Assembly (NCBI GenBank): GCA_007135845.1
Contig: SLIC01000245.1
Coordinates: forward strand, 1 to 6,341
Origin: Candidatus Brevefilum sp.
GTDB taxonomy: Bacteria > Chloroflexota > Anaerolineae > Anaerolineales > Anaerolineaceae
Length of the DNA: 6,341 bases
Direction of reading: 5' to 3'
Under the pieces are notes generated by a model. That model made no database searches, was not told the origin of the DNA, and saw only the letters and a program-made list of their open reading frames with translations. The translations under genes were made by a program, and so were the position numbers. Of the stretch, positions 1 through 5,437 are shown piece by piece (the stretch's first letter is position 1; every line of letters begins with the position of its first letter).

Positions 1-33
1 ATTTGTCACCAATTTTTCGTGATTAGAGGTTTG

Positions 34-174
34 GTATTAAGCGATTAGGCGATGGGGTAATAAGGCAATTAAGCGATCAGGAATTTGATGATGAGGATCA
101 TTAGAATTTGCGAGTTTTTTCAATAATGACAGAAAAAAACCTAATACCTGTTACCTACTACCTAATACCTTAAG
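34..174. repeat. Opposed octamer/heptamer repeat array, copy A
   Basis: Positions 34-81 parse as six consecutive 8-nt units in unbroken phase. The best match to the consensus CGATTAGG is at 42-49, and CGATCAGG lies at 74-81. Positions 140-174 parse as five consecutive 7-nt units of consensus CCTAATA, which is exact at 140-146 and 161-167. The second array is the reverse-complement theme of the first, so the two arms can pair: GGTATTA at 33-39 is a perfect complement of TAATACC at 142-148 and again at 163-169. Between the arms lie a 5-bp hairpin (ATGAT 88-92, ATCAT 97-101) and an A7 run at 133-139. The element begins 15 bp past the 3' end of the DUF4190-like gene. No coding potential is seen. 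Confidence 0.75.
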
Positions 175-188
175 CTAAGCCTGCCAAG

Positions 189-533
189 TCATAACAGTTG
201 TGAGAGCGCGGAGATTAAAAATACCAGCCCGGTACAGATGCCAAAGAGCAGCCAGCCTGCACCCAGGACGATGCCCGCCCAGGCTAACCACTTGCCTTTT
301 TCAGTGTGACCACTTTTTTTGATTTGGACGTGTGCCAGGATGCCGGTGATGATGGCCGCTACCATGCTGATATTTCGAACAGGAATTAAAATACCATCTG
401 TGATGAACAGCAAGCCCTCTGTTAGCTCTAGAAAATTGTAAGCCGCAAATAGCAACCCCATGCTCAACAACGCAATCAATCCACACGTAAAACTGATCAT
501 TGCGATTGTGTTGGTTTTACCTGGAGGTTCCAT
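189..533 (-). CDS. Small DUF4190-like membrane protein
   Basis: This 114-residue protein has no known enzymatic role. It shows about three hydrophobic segments: roughly residues 10-31, 54-70 and 83-110, with a less hydrophobic stretch at 40-51. The sequence GILAHVQIKKSG followed by a short polar turn and KGKWLAWAGIVLG (residues 64-92) is the hallmark of DUF4190-type proteins, in which a G-x-x-A-x-x-Q-I-K-x-S-G loop joins two helices. The start is ATG at 533. A weak GAGAG ribosome site (540-544 on the plus strand) sits 6 nt upstream. It begins 61 bp after the second ABC permease on the same strand, with no terminator seen between, so it is probably the last gene of the exporter operon. Whether it works with the exporter is inference from position. 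The family name is fairly safe and the function is unknown. Confidence 0.75.
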   Translation of the reverse strand: MEPPGKTNTIAMISFTCGLIALLSMGLLFAAYNFLELTEGLLFITDGILIPVRNISMVAAIITGILAHVQIKKSGHTEKGKWLAWAGIVLGAGWLLFGICTGLVFLISALSQLL

Positions 534-594
534 TGATATCTCTCATGGTTTTACAAAAAAGAACTCAAAGTCGCGGTTGGTGGCTTCACATATA

Positions 595-1650
595 TCAGGC
601 GATGAACAGGTTCCGGCGCTTGAGGATCAGGGCAACAGCCGCAAGCAAGGCGATAATGATGAGGCACAGGATGAGCACATCGATGGCGATTTCTCCCCAG
701 CCAGCATTGTTCAGGCTCACCTCGACGATGGGCCCGATCATGTAATACGTTGGAAAGATTTGCCTGATCCAAGCGGGTAGCTCTGGGAAGATGTAAAGGA
801 TGGCAGGTGCATACAGCAGGATACCAATGCTCTTGATGGCGGTGAACAAGGTGCTGATGTCTTTGATCAGGATACCCATGATCACGCCGCCGATTGCAGC
901 CATCATCGCGCTAAGGATCAACAGGATAAGCAGCAAAAGGGGACGTCCACCCCAGGCGTTATTGAGGGTTAGGATGATCAAGCCCATCACGATGGTGATC
1001 AACACACCGGCAATACCCTTGGCGGCCATTGCCTCAACCGGTGTGACCGGAGTCACCAGCACTGCCTGCAGAGTCCGTTTCTGCTTCTCCTGCACGATAA
1101 TCGTGGCAGGCAGCATCGTGCCGCCCAAGACAATGGTCATGATCACAATTAGGGGGAAGAGGCGGATATCCCAGGGGATGCTGGGGGCATCACCCAGCAG
1201 AATTGTTTCGGTTTCCACGAGCGAATCCGTGCCGGTCAGCAGGAGCACCTGGCGGACCAGGGTCCCGCCCAGGGTGGTGCGGTGACTGAGGAGGCTCTCT
1301 CCCCAGGTGTACAGGTCCAGATAGGGTGTGGCACCATGTTGTAATGCTGTGTCAAAATCTGCGGGGAGAACAATGCCCATGTCCAGGGCACCGATGGACA
1401 CATCTTCATACAGCGCATTGGGCGTTTGATAGACCCGCAGGCGAATGTAATCCAATGCAGACAGGTTATCGACCAGGCGTGACTCCCCAAGATCAGCAAC
1501 GCCCAAACGGGGACGTCCCGCAGTGCCTACCATCAGGGAAATTACCAGGCTGAGGACCACCGGGACTATAATGGCGAAGAAGAAAACCATGTTTTTCGCG
1601 CTGTACCGGATCTCCTTACTGACCAGCACAGCTAATCGCTTCAGGTTCAT
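595..1650 (-). CDS. ABC-2 type transporter permease (second of pair)
   Basis: This 351-residue inner-membrane subunit belongs to an ABC exporter of the ABC2_membrane_3 type. Topology read from the sequence: TM1 about 21-41, a large extracytoplasmic domain about 42-163, then five helices at about 164-186, 208-230, 237-262, 267-287 and 322-343. The conserved cytoplasmic stretch QEKQKRTLQAVLVTP (187-201) after TM2 is the usual contact region with the ATPase, and PTYY lies at 300-303. The chosen start is ATG at 1650. It overlaps the TGA of the preceding permease (ATGA, 1647-1650) and has an AAGGA site 7 nt upstream. An ATG at 1743 in the same frame would add 31 non-membrane residues, run well into the upstream gene and destroy the match to its 352-residue partner, so it is rejected. 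The substrate is unknown. Confidence 0.92.
   Translation of the reverse strand: MNLKRLAVLVSKEIRYSAKNMVFFFAIIVPVVLSLVISLMVGTAGRPRLGVADLGESRLVDNLSALDYIRLRVYQTPNALYEDVSIGALDMGIVLPADFDTALQHGATPYLDLYTWGESLLSHRTTLGGTLVRQVLLLTGTDSLVETETILLGDAPSIPWDIRLFPLIVIMTIVLGGTMLPATIIVQEKQKRTLQAVLVTPVTPVEAMAAKGIAGVLITIVMGLIILTLNNAWGGRPLLLLILLILSAMMAAIGGVIMGILIKDISTLFTAIKSIGILLYAPAILYIFPELPAWIRQIFPTYYMIGPIVEVSLNNAGWGEIAIDVLILCLIIIALLAAVALILKRRNLFIA
1647..1650 (-). promoter_or_regulatory. ATGA stop/start overlap between the two permeases
   Basis: The TGA of the first permease and the ATG of the second share two bases. The second gene also has its own AAGGA site (plus-strand 1658-1662). This is the classic arrangement for translational coupling, and it would keep the two permeases at equal levels. 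Confidence 0.85.
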
Positions 1651-2705
1651 TGGAATTTCCTTTGTAGAACAAGCACACTGGTCCACAAGAGGAGCACTGA
1701 GATTGCCAGCAGGATGACTAAATTCTGCCAGATTTGTTCCCAACCGACGCCGAAATTGGCTGCCTGGTGGAGCGTATCTGCCAGGTAGTAGGTGGGTACG
1801 ATACCGGCCCAGCGGGTCAGGATGCCGGGGAAAGCCACGCCAATGGCGGGGAAGCTGAGCAGGATGATGACCGGGATGCCCACCCCCATGACTGAGAGCA
1901 TGTCTTTACCCCCCGCAGCCATTAGGAAGCCAACGGCGGTGACAAGCAGTGCACCCAACAAAAGGGTGACCAAAATGATCAGCGGACGCTGCCTGAATCC
2001 GCCGATGACCAGCGTCAGCAGGGCAGCCTGTGACAGTGTCAGGACCAGGCCCGTGATGCCCTTGGCTGTGATCACATCACCCACGCGCATCGGCGTCACC
2101 AGCAGGGCATTGATGGTACGGGTCTGGATCTCCTGAGCCAGCAGCGAGGCTAGGCCCAACGTCTCCATCATCAGGATCAGGATCACAAACAATGGCAGCA
2201 TGCGGTCGCGCAGCGGGATCTGCTGGCCGACCATATCCGGACCAAGTACTTGCTCATTGACCTCGATGTTCAGCGGATGATCGGTGACCGCCAAAGCCAG
2301 CATCTCGGACAGCACCTCCATGACCTCCTGCAGGTCCTCAGGGGCATCTGAGGGCAGGTAGATGGTCACAATCGGACGGCTGCCAGCTTGGGGCGGTTGG
2401 AAAAGGTCTTCTGGCAGGGCGATACCCGCATTGAGTTCACCCTTGAGGACAAGCTGCTGCAGCGTTGCTTCGGATTCCGCAATCATGATTGTCTCGCCCT
2501 CCTCCGCAAAGGCTGCCGCGACCTGTTCCGGCAGAATGGGGGCGTACAGACCCAGGCCGAGGCTTTCATCTACCGAAGGCGGCATTACAAAATAAGCAAT
2601 CGCATAAAATACCAGCCCAAGCACCGAAATAAAGGCAAAGAAGCGATCGCGAAAAAAGAGCTTCAGGTCCTTGGCAACCAGGGGATGGATGGTGGACCCG
2701 TTCAT
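1647..2705 (-). CDS. ABC-2 type transporter permease (first of pair)
   Basis: This 352-residue ABC exporter permease has the same plan as its downstream neighbour: an amphipathic N-terminus, TM1 about 22-41, an extracytoplasmic domain about 42-167, and helices at about 168-190, 213-235, 241-264, 272-293 and 326-346. The motif QEIQTRTINALLVTP (191-205) lines up with QEKQKRTLQAVLVTP of the second permease. AKGITG, KDM and PTYY also align in order, so the two genes are paralogues from an old duplication that have diverged strongly elsewhere. The start is ATG at 2705, overlapping the ATPase stop by 4 bases (ATGA, 2702-2705), with AGAGG 8 nt upstream. The arrangement implies a heterodimeric membrane domain served by two copies of the ATPase. 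The sequence does not reveal what is exported; drug, lipid or peptide are all possible. Confidence 0.92.
   Translation of the reverse strand: MNGSTIHPLVAKDLKLFFRDRFFAFISVLGLVFYAIAYFVMPPSVDESLGLGLYAPILPEQVAAAFAEEGETIMIAESEATLQQLVLKGELNAGIALPEDLFQPPQAGSRPIVTIYLPSDAPEDLQEVMEVLSEMLALAVTDHPLNIEVNEQVLGPDMVGQQIPLRDRMLPLFVILILMMETLGLASLLAQEIQTRTINALLVTPMRVGDVITAKGITGLVLTLSQAALLTLVIGGFRQRPLIILVTLLLGALLVTAVGFLMAAGGKDMLSVMGVGIPVIILLSFPAIGVAFPGILTRWAGIVPTYYLADTLHQAANFGVGWEQIWQNLVILLAISVLLLWTSVLVLQRKFQ
2702..2705 (-). promoter_or_regulatory. ATGA stop/start overlap between ATPase and first permease
   Basis: The ATPase ends in TGA overlapping the permease ATG. An AGAGG site (plus-strand 2714-2718) lies inside the end of the ATPase gene. 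Ribosomes finishing the ATPase are well placed to restart on the permease. Confidence 0.85.
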
Positions 2706-3568
2706 TGGGTTAACCTCTGGCCGGTGAGCTGGATGAAGATGTCTTCCAGGCTGGCTTCTTCGCTGTGGATGGTGACGACCTGTTCCTGGCTGAAGAGCGC
2801 CTGTAACGCCCCGGCTGTATGGGGGGTGTCCAGGGTGATCTCACGCGCTTCCAGACGGCCGTCAGGGCCGGATACCTGGGCTTTAACAAGCCTTTTCCCA
2901 TACTGTTGTTTGAGGTTGTGAGGTGTATCCAGGGCAACAATGTGCCCCTGGCTGATGAAGGCCACCCGGTCTGAGAGCCGGTCAGCTTCGAGCATGTCGT
3001 GGGTGGTCAAGAAGATGGTTGCACCGCGCTGCTGTTCTTCGATGATCAGATGACGAATTGCTTCAGCTGAGACCGGGTCTAAACCTTCGGTGGGTTCATC
3101 CAGGAAGAGGATGCGCGGTTGGTTGACCAGTGCTCGGGCGACCATCAAGCGCTGCTTCATGCCCTTGGAATAGCTCTCCACCCGGTCCCGTTCGCGACCC
3201 TCCAGGCCAACACGTCGGATCAGGCCCACCACATCCAGGTTCCTGACGCCAAACAGGCGGGCAAAAAACTGCAGGTTCTCCACAGCATTCATGCCTTCGT
3301 AGAGATTGGCTGTTTCGAAGCATACACCAATTTTAGATTGGATTTGGGCCGTTTTCTGGGTGATATCCATGCCGAGTAGGCGGGCGTTTCCCTCTTGGGG
3401 TCGCAGCTGCCCGGTTAGCATGCTGAGGGTGGTGGTTTTCCCGGCACCGTTAGGACCTAAGAAACCCAGGATTTCACCCTCCCCGACATCGAAGCTGATG
3501 TGGTCGACGGCGGTCAGTGAGCCGTATCGATAGGTCAGGTCTTGAATGTGGATTGCGGGTTGAGTCAT
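2702..3568 (-). CDS. ABC transporter ATP-binding protein (CcmA/COG1131 type)
   Basis: This 288-residue cytoplasmic ATPase powers the adjacent permeases. Landmarks in order: Walker A GPNGAGKTT (38-46), Q-loop region IGVCFE (80-85) with Glu85 where Gln is usual, signature YSKGM (133-137), Walker B ILFLDE (153-158), D-loop GLDP (162-165) and switch His190 in TTHDM. After about residue 220 comes the short C-terminal extension typical of exporter ATPases of the NatA/drug-resistance class. The start is ATG at 3568 with AAGGA 8 nt upstream (plus-strand 3577-3581). It is the first gene of the operon, and its stop overlaps the first permease start. The order ATPase-permease-permease is also seen in the mycobacterial fluoroquinolone export locus Rv2688c-Rv2686c, although the permeases here are longer. 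Substrate specificity is therefore not assigned. Confidence 0.95.
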   Translation of the reverse strand: MTQPAIHIQDLTYRYGSLTAVDHISFDVGEGEILGFLGPNGAGKTTTLSMLTGQLRPQEGNARLLGMDITQKTAQIQSKIGVCFETANLYEGMNAVENLQFFARLFGVRNLDVVGLIRRVGLEGRERDRVESYSKGMKQRLMVARALVNQPRILFLDEPTEGLDPVSAEAIRHLIIEEQQRGATIFLTTHDMLEADRLSDRVAFISQGHIVALDTPHNLKQQYGKRLVKAQVSGPDGRLEAREITLDTPHTAGALQALFSQEQVVTIHSEEASLEDIFIQLTGQRLTQ

Positions 3569-3592
3569 GTTGGGTGTCCTTGGGTTGATTGG

Positions 3593-3643
3593 AAACTAGG
3601 TCGTAGGCGATTAGGAATTAGGTCAATTGTGAATGTGCCTAAT
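3593..3643. repeat. Small copy of the opposed GATTAGG repeat, copy B
   Basis: Four units ending in AGG follow one another at 3593-3622 with lengths 8, 7, 8 and 7, including CGATTAGG at 3608-3615, which is identical to units of copies A and C. After a 15-nt gap, one opposed CCTAAT lies at 3638-3643 and pairs perfectly with ATTAGG at 3617-3622. The copy lies in the presumed 5' leader of the ABC operon, about 25 nt before the start codon. It looks like a minimal or decayed member of the family. Confidence 0.6.
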
Positions 3644-3728
3644 GGTGGCTGCGGACGGAATCCTTTATTTTATCCAGGATTTCGTTCAATGATTGGTTCG
3701 AAAGAAAGCAATTTCAAGCGATGATCAC

Positions 3729-3734
3729 ATTATA
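3729..3734 (-). promoter_or_regulatory. Candidate -10 box (TATAAT) of the ABC operon
   Basis: A perfect TATAAT on the minus strand lies about 160 nt upstream of the ATPase start. No good -35 hexamer is present at 16-18 nt: the bases there are AT-rich but unlike TTGACA. If used, the transcript would have a long leader that includes repeat copy B. Only the -10 box supports this call. Confidence 0.35.
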
Positions 3735-3742
3735 TCGTAAAG

Positions 3743-3752
3743 ATCGGCCGAT
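3743..3752. promoter_or_regulatory. Perfect 10-bp palindrome, possible operator
   Basis: ATCGGCCGAT reads the same on both strands. It lies 8 bp upstream of the candidate TATAAT in the minus-strand sense, in the spacer/-35 region where a repressor or activator commonly binds. It is short enough to be a chance occurrence. No regulator gene is present in the window. Confidence 0.35.
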
Positions 3753-3889
3753 ATTTATTTGTTTGCCCTGAAGGGATAAGTTGGGTTTGATGGAATTTCT
3801 TTTATTTCCCTTGAGCGATGCGATAAGTTTGCTGAATGTTGTTGATGATAATCCGGTTATTTCACTGCACAGGGGAATGCTCATATAAC

Positions 3890-3910
3890 AACAGCCCTGA
3901 GCGGGCTGTT
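3890..3910. terminator. Hairpin, probable terminator after the antiporter
   Basis: The sequence forms an 8-bp perfect stem (AACAGCCC 3890-3897 with GGGCTGTT 3903-3910) and a 5-nt loop. It lies 72 nt past the antiporter stop codon. On the minus strand the stem is followed by a moderately T-rich GTTATAT, and on the plus strand by a very short T run. The stem is good but the U-tract is weak in both directions. Its position would insulate the antiporter from the ABC operon. Confidence 0.6.
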
Positions 3911-3982
3911 TCTGATGAATATTTTGTCGCTTGTTGAACCCTGACGATTTTAATCCCCCAATTATCCGCCTGCGTTTGATGA

Positions 3983-5152
3983 TCAGGCGATGAGTTTGTG
4001 ATAAGCGATGCTGAGTGGTTTTATCACCTGGGCCAGGATCGGACCGAGGATGGAGAGGAACAGGACATAGGCTGCAGCGAAAGCACCCAATTGCGGTTCA
4101 ATCCCAGCTGCCATACCCAAACCGGCAATCAGGATGGAAAACTCGCCGCGGGTTGCCAGGATTGATCCAGCGCGGAGGCTGCCCACTTTATCAGCGCCAG
4201 CACGACGTGCTGACCACCATCCAGAGAAGAGTTTGGTCAGGGTGGTGATAAGGCCTAAGATGATCGCTGGCAGCAGGACGGGGGGTAAGATGGATGGGTT
4301 GATCTGCAGGCCAAAGAACAGGAAGAAAATCGCGGCGAACAGGTCGCGCAGCGGGCTGAGGATTTTGCGCGCACGGCGGGCAATGGGGCCTTTCAAAGCT
4401 ACGCCGACCAGGAAGGCGCCGACAGGCGCAGAGATTTGTAGATATTGTGCCACACCGGCTACCAGGAGGATCACGCCCAGGATGGAGAATAACACCACCT
4501 CATCCGAGGCATGTTCGACCAGATGACCGAGTACTTTGCCGTAATTGAGGGCAAGAAAAAGTAAAAAGCCAACTGCAACCAGCGCGATCAGGATAGAAAG
4601 CGATGCCATGGCCAGGCTTTGCCCGGCTAACAGCACAATTGTCAGGGGCAGATAGATGGCCATCACTAGGTCTTCAAAAACAAGGATGCTGATCACACTG
4701 GGGGTTTCACCGTTGTTGATCCACCCTTGCTCGTCAATGATCTTGGCAATAATGCCCGAGGAAGAAATATAGGTGACGCCGCCCAACAACCAGGCTGTGA
4801 GGGGACCCCAGCCCAATAGAATTGCCATCAGGAACCCCGGGGGGAAGCTGAGTAGAAAATCAACGATGCCATCCGGCAGACCGGAGCTGAGCCCCTTGCG
4901 CAGCTGCTCGCTGGTGTATTCCAGTCCCAGGGTGAACAGGAGCAGTAACACACCGATCTCAGTGCCGACGTGTAAAAAGCCCTCACTGAAGTTAAACCTC
5001 ATGATCCCGCCCTCGCCAAGCATGAGACCCACCAACAGGTACAGCGGAATCGCTGAAAACCCGTACCGGCGGGCGAGCCGGTCGAGGAGTGCCAGGCCGA
5101 TGATGATCAGACCCAGCTCAATCAGGATGAAAGCGACATCTCCATTAATCAT
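3983..5152 (-). CDS. CPA2-family cation:proton antiporter (KefB-like membrane domain only)
   Basis: This 389-residue integral membrane protein has about 12-13 hydrophobic helices. It exchanges a monovalent cation, most likely K+ or Na+, for protons. Family signs: SAIPLYLLVGLMLGEGG (33-49), FTLGLEYT (73-80), the discontinuous helix ISSSGIIAKIIDE (129-141), VFEDLVMAIYLPL (158-170) with the ion-site acidic pair Glu160-Asp161, and RGEFSILIAG (335-344). It stops after the membrane domain and lacks the C-terminal RCK/TrkA-N domain of KefB/KefC. In this it resembles Bacillus KhtU, whose TrkA-C partner KhtT is encoded beside it. No such partner is seen next to this gene. The chosen start is ATG at 5152. 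A TTG at 5173 would add seven residues but overlaps a perfect TATAAT, and neither start has a Shine-Dalgarno site. The ion specificity is not certain. Confidence 0.9.
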   Translation of the reverse strand: MINGDVAFILIELGLIIIGLALLDRLARRYGFSAIPLYLLVGLMLGEGGIMRFNFSEGFLHVGTEIGVLLLLFTLGLEYTSEQLRKGLSSGLPDGIVDFLLSFPPGFLMAILLGWGPLTAWLLGGVTYISSSGIIAKIIDEQGWINNGETPSVISILVFEDLVMAIYLPLTIVLLAGQSLAMASLSILIALVAVGFLLFLALNYGKVLGHLVEHASDEVVLFSILGVILLVAGVAQYLQISAPVGAFLVGVALKGPIARRARKILSPLRDLFAAIFFLFFGLQINPSILPPVLLPAIILGLITTLTKLFSGWWSARRAGADKVGSLRAGSILATRGEFSILIAGLGMAAGIEPQLGAFAAAYVLFLSILGPILAQVIKPLSIAYHKLIA

Positions 5153-5154
5153 AA

Positions 5155-5190
5155 CTGAGGGATTATACAACAAATATATGGAAAACTCAA
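5155..5190 (-). promoter_or_regulatory. Promoter of the antiporter, apparently leaderless
   Basis: On the minus strand, TTGAGT (plus 5185-5190) and a perfect TATAAT (plus 5162-5167) are separated by exactly 17 nt, the ideal sigma-70/SigA spacing. Transcription starting about 7 nt past the -10 box falls at 5155-5156, only 3-4 nt before the ATG at 5152. No Shine-Dalgarno sequence is present. The box overlaps the alternative TTG start at 5173, which argues that this TTG is not used. Confidence 0.7.
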
Positions 5191-5240
5191 TAGTTTTTGG
5201 TGAATATATGTTAATAATTTGTTATATTCTTAATTGGGAG

Positions 5241-5275
5241 TAGTGAGTAGTGAGTAGTGAGTAGTGAGTAGTGAG
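5241..5275. repeat. Five perfect tandem copies of TAGTGAG
   Basis: The 7-nt unit repeats five times without a mismatch and is preceded by a partial GAG. It adjoins repeat copy C on its lower-coordinate side, about 50 bp upstream of the antiporter -35 box. Perfect identity of all copies points to recent slippage expansion. The period equals that of the degenerate array at 5373-5428. Confidence 0.95.
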
Positions 5276-5278
5276 TGT

Positions 5279-5428
5279 GAATTAGGCGATTAGGAAGTAG
5301 GGGATCAGGTAAGAGGCGATTAGGAATCAGGTGATTAGGTGAAAAGAAAGCAGACACTCATTTAGAATTAATCCTAGTACCTAATCCCTAATAACCAATA
5401 CCTATTACCTAGTTCCCAATACCTATAT
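5279..5428. repeat. Opposed octamer/heptamer repeat array, copy C
   Basis: From about 5279 to 5339 run eight units that all end in AGG, alternating between 7 and 8 nt. CGATTAGG is exact at 5287-5294 and 5317-5324. After a spacer of about 33 nt, positions 5373-5428 hold eight consecutive 7-nt units in unbroken phase with consensus CCTAATA, exact at 5387-5393. The arms are complementary in theme: GATTAGGT at 5333-5340 is the perfect complement of ACCTAATC at 5379-5386. The orientation is the same as in copies A and B. The array fills the gap between the toroid gene's stop and the antiporter promoter. No coding potential or clear terminator is seen. Confidence 0.8.
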
Positions 5429-5437
5429 TTTGTTGCC

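Larger units (their letters stand above)
3644..3889. other. Intergenic stretch without recognisable gene
   Basis: This stretch is AT-rich compared with the flanking genes. It holds the candidate promoter and palindrome of the ABC operon, listed separately. Beyond those I see no convincing reading frame, RNA gene or further repeat copy. A 60-codon frame running through 3542-3724 on the plus strand has no family resemblance and crosses the repeat and the ATPase start. Confidence 0.6.

Noticed and set aside
34..174. CRISPR array
   Set aside because: Units are 7-8 nt, degenerate and contiguous, with no 25-40-nt repeats, no unique spacers and no cas genes.
133..174. Intrinsic terminator of the ABC operon (T7 run on the minus strand after the heptamers)
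   Set aside because: The bases just ahead of the T run are the purine-rich repeat strand and form no stable hairpin by themselves. Long-range pairing with the opposite arm lies beyond the T run.
1651..1743. Upstream ATG at 1743 for the second permease, giving 382 residues
   Set aside because: The extra 31 residues overlap the first permease by about 97 bases and look unlike a permease N-terminus. The ATG at 1650 has a ribosome site and matches the partner in length.
2388..2921. 177-residue frame on the plus strand
   Set aside because: It lies antisense across the ATPase/permease junction, has no family resemblance and is explained as a shadow of the real genes.
3542..3724. 60-residue frame on the plus strand in the gap before the ABC operon
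   Set aside because: It has no ribosome site that stands out and no known motif, and it runs through the repeat copy and the ATPase start.
3967..3989. 6-bp stem CGCCTG/CAGGCG overlapping the antiporter stop codon as a terminator
   Set aside because: The stem is short with an 11-nt loop, no T run follows on the minus strand, and a better hairpin lies at 3890-3910.
5153..5173. TTG at 5173 as antiporter start
   Set aside because: It would require seven extra residues encoded by the -10 box region, has no ribosome site, and the ATG at 5152 fits the usual N-terminus of the family.
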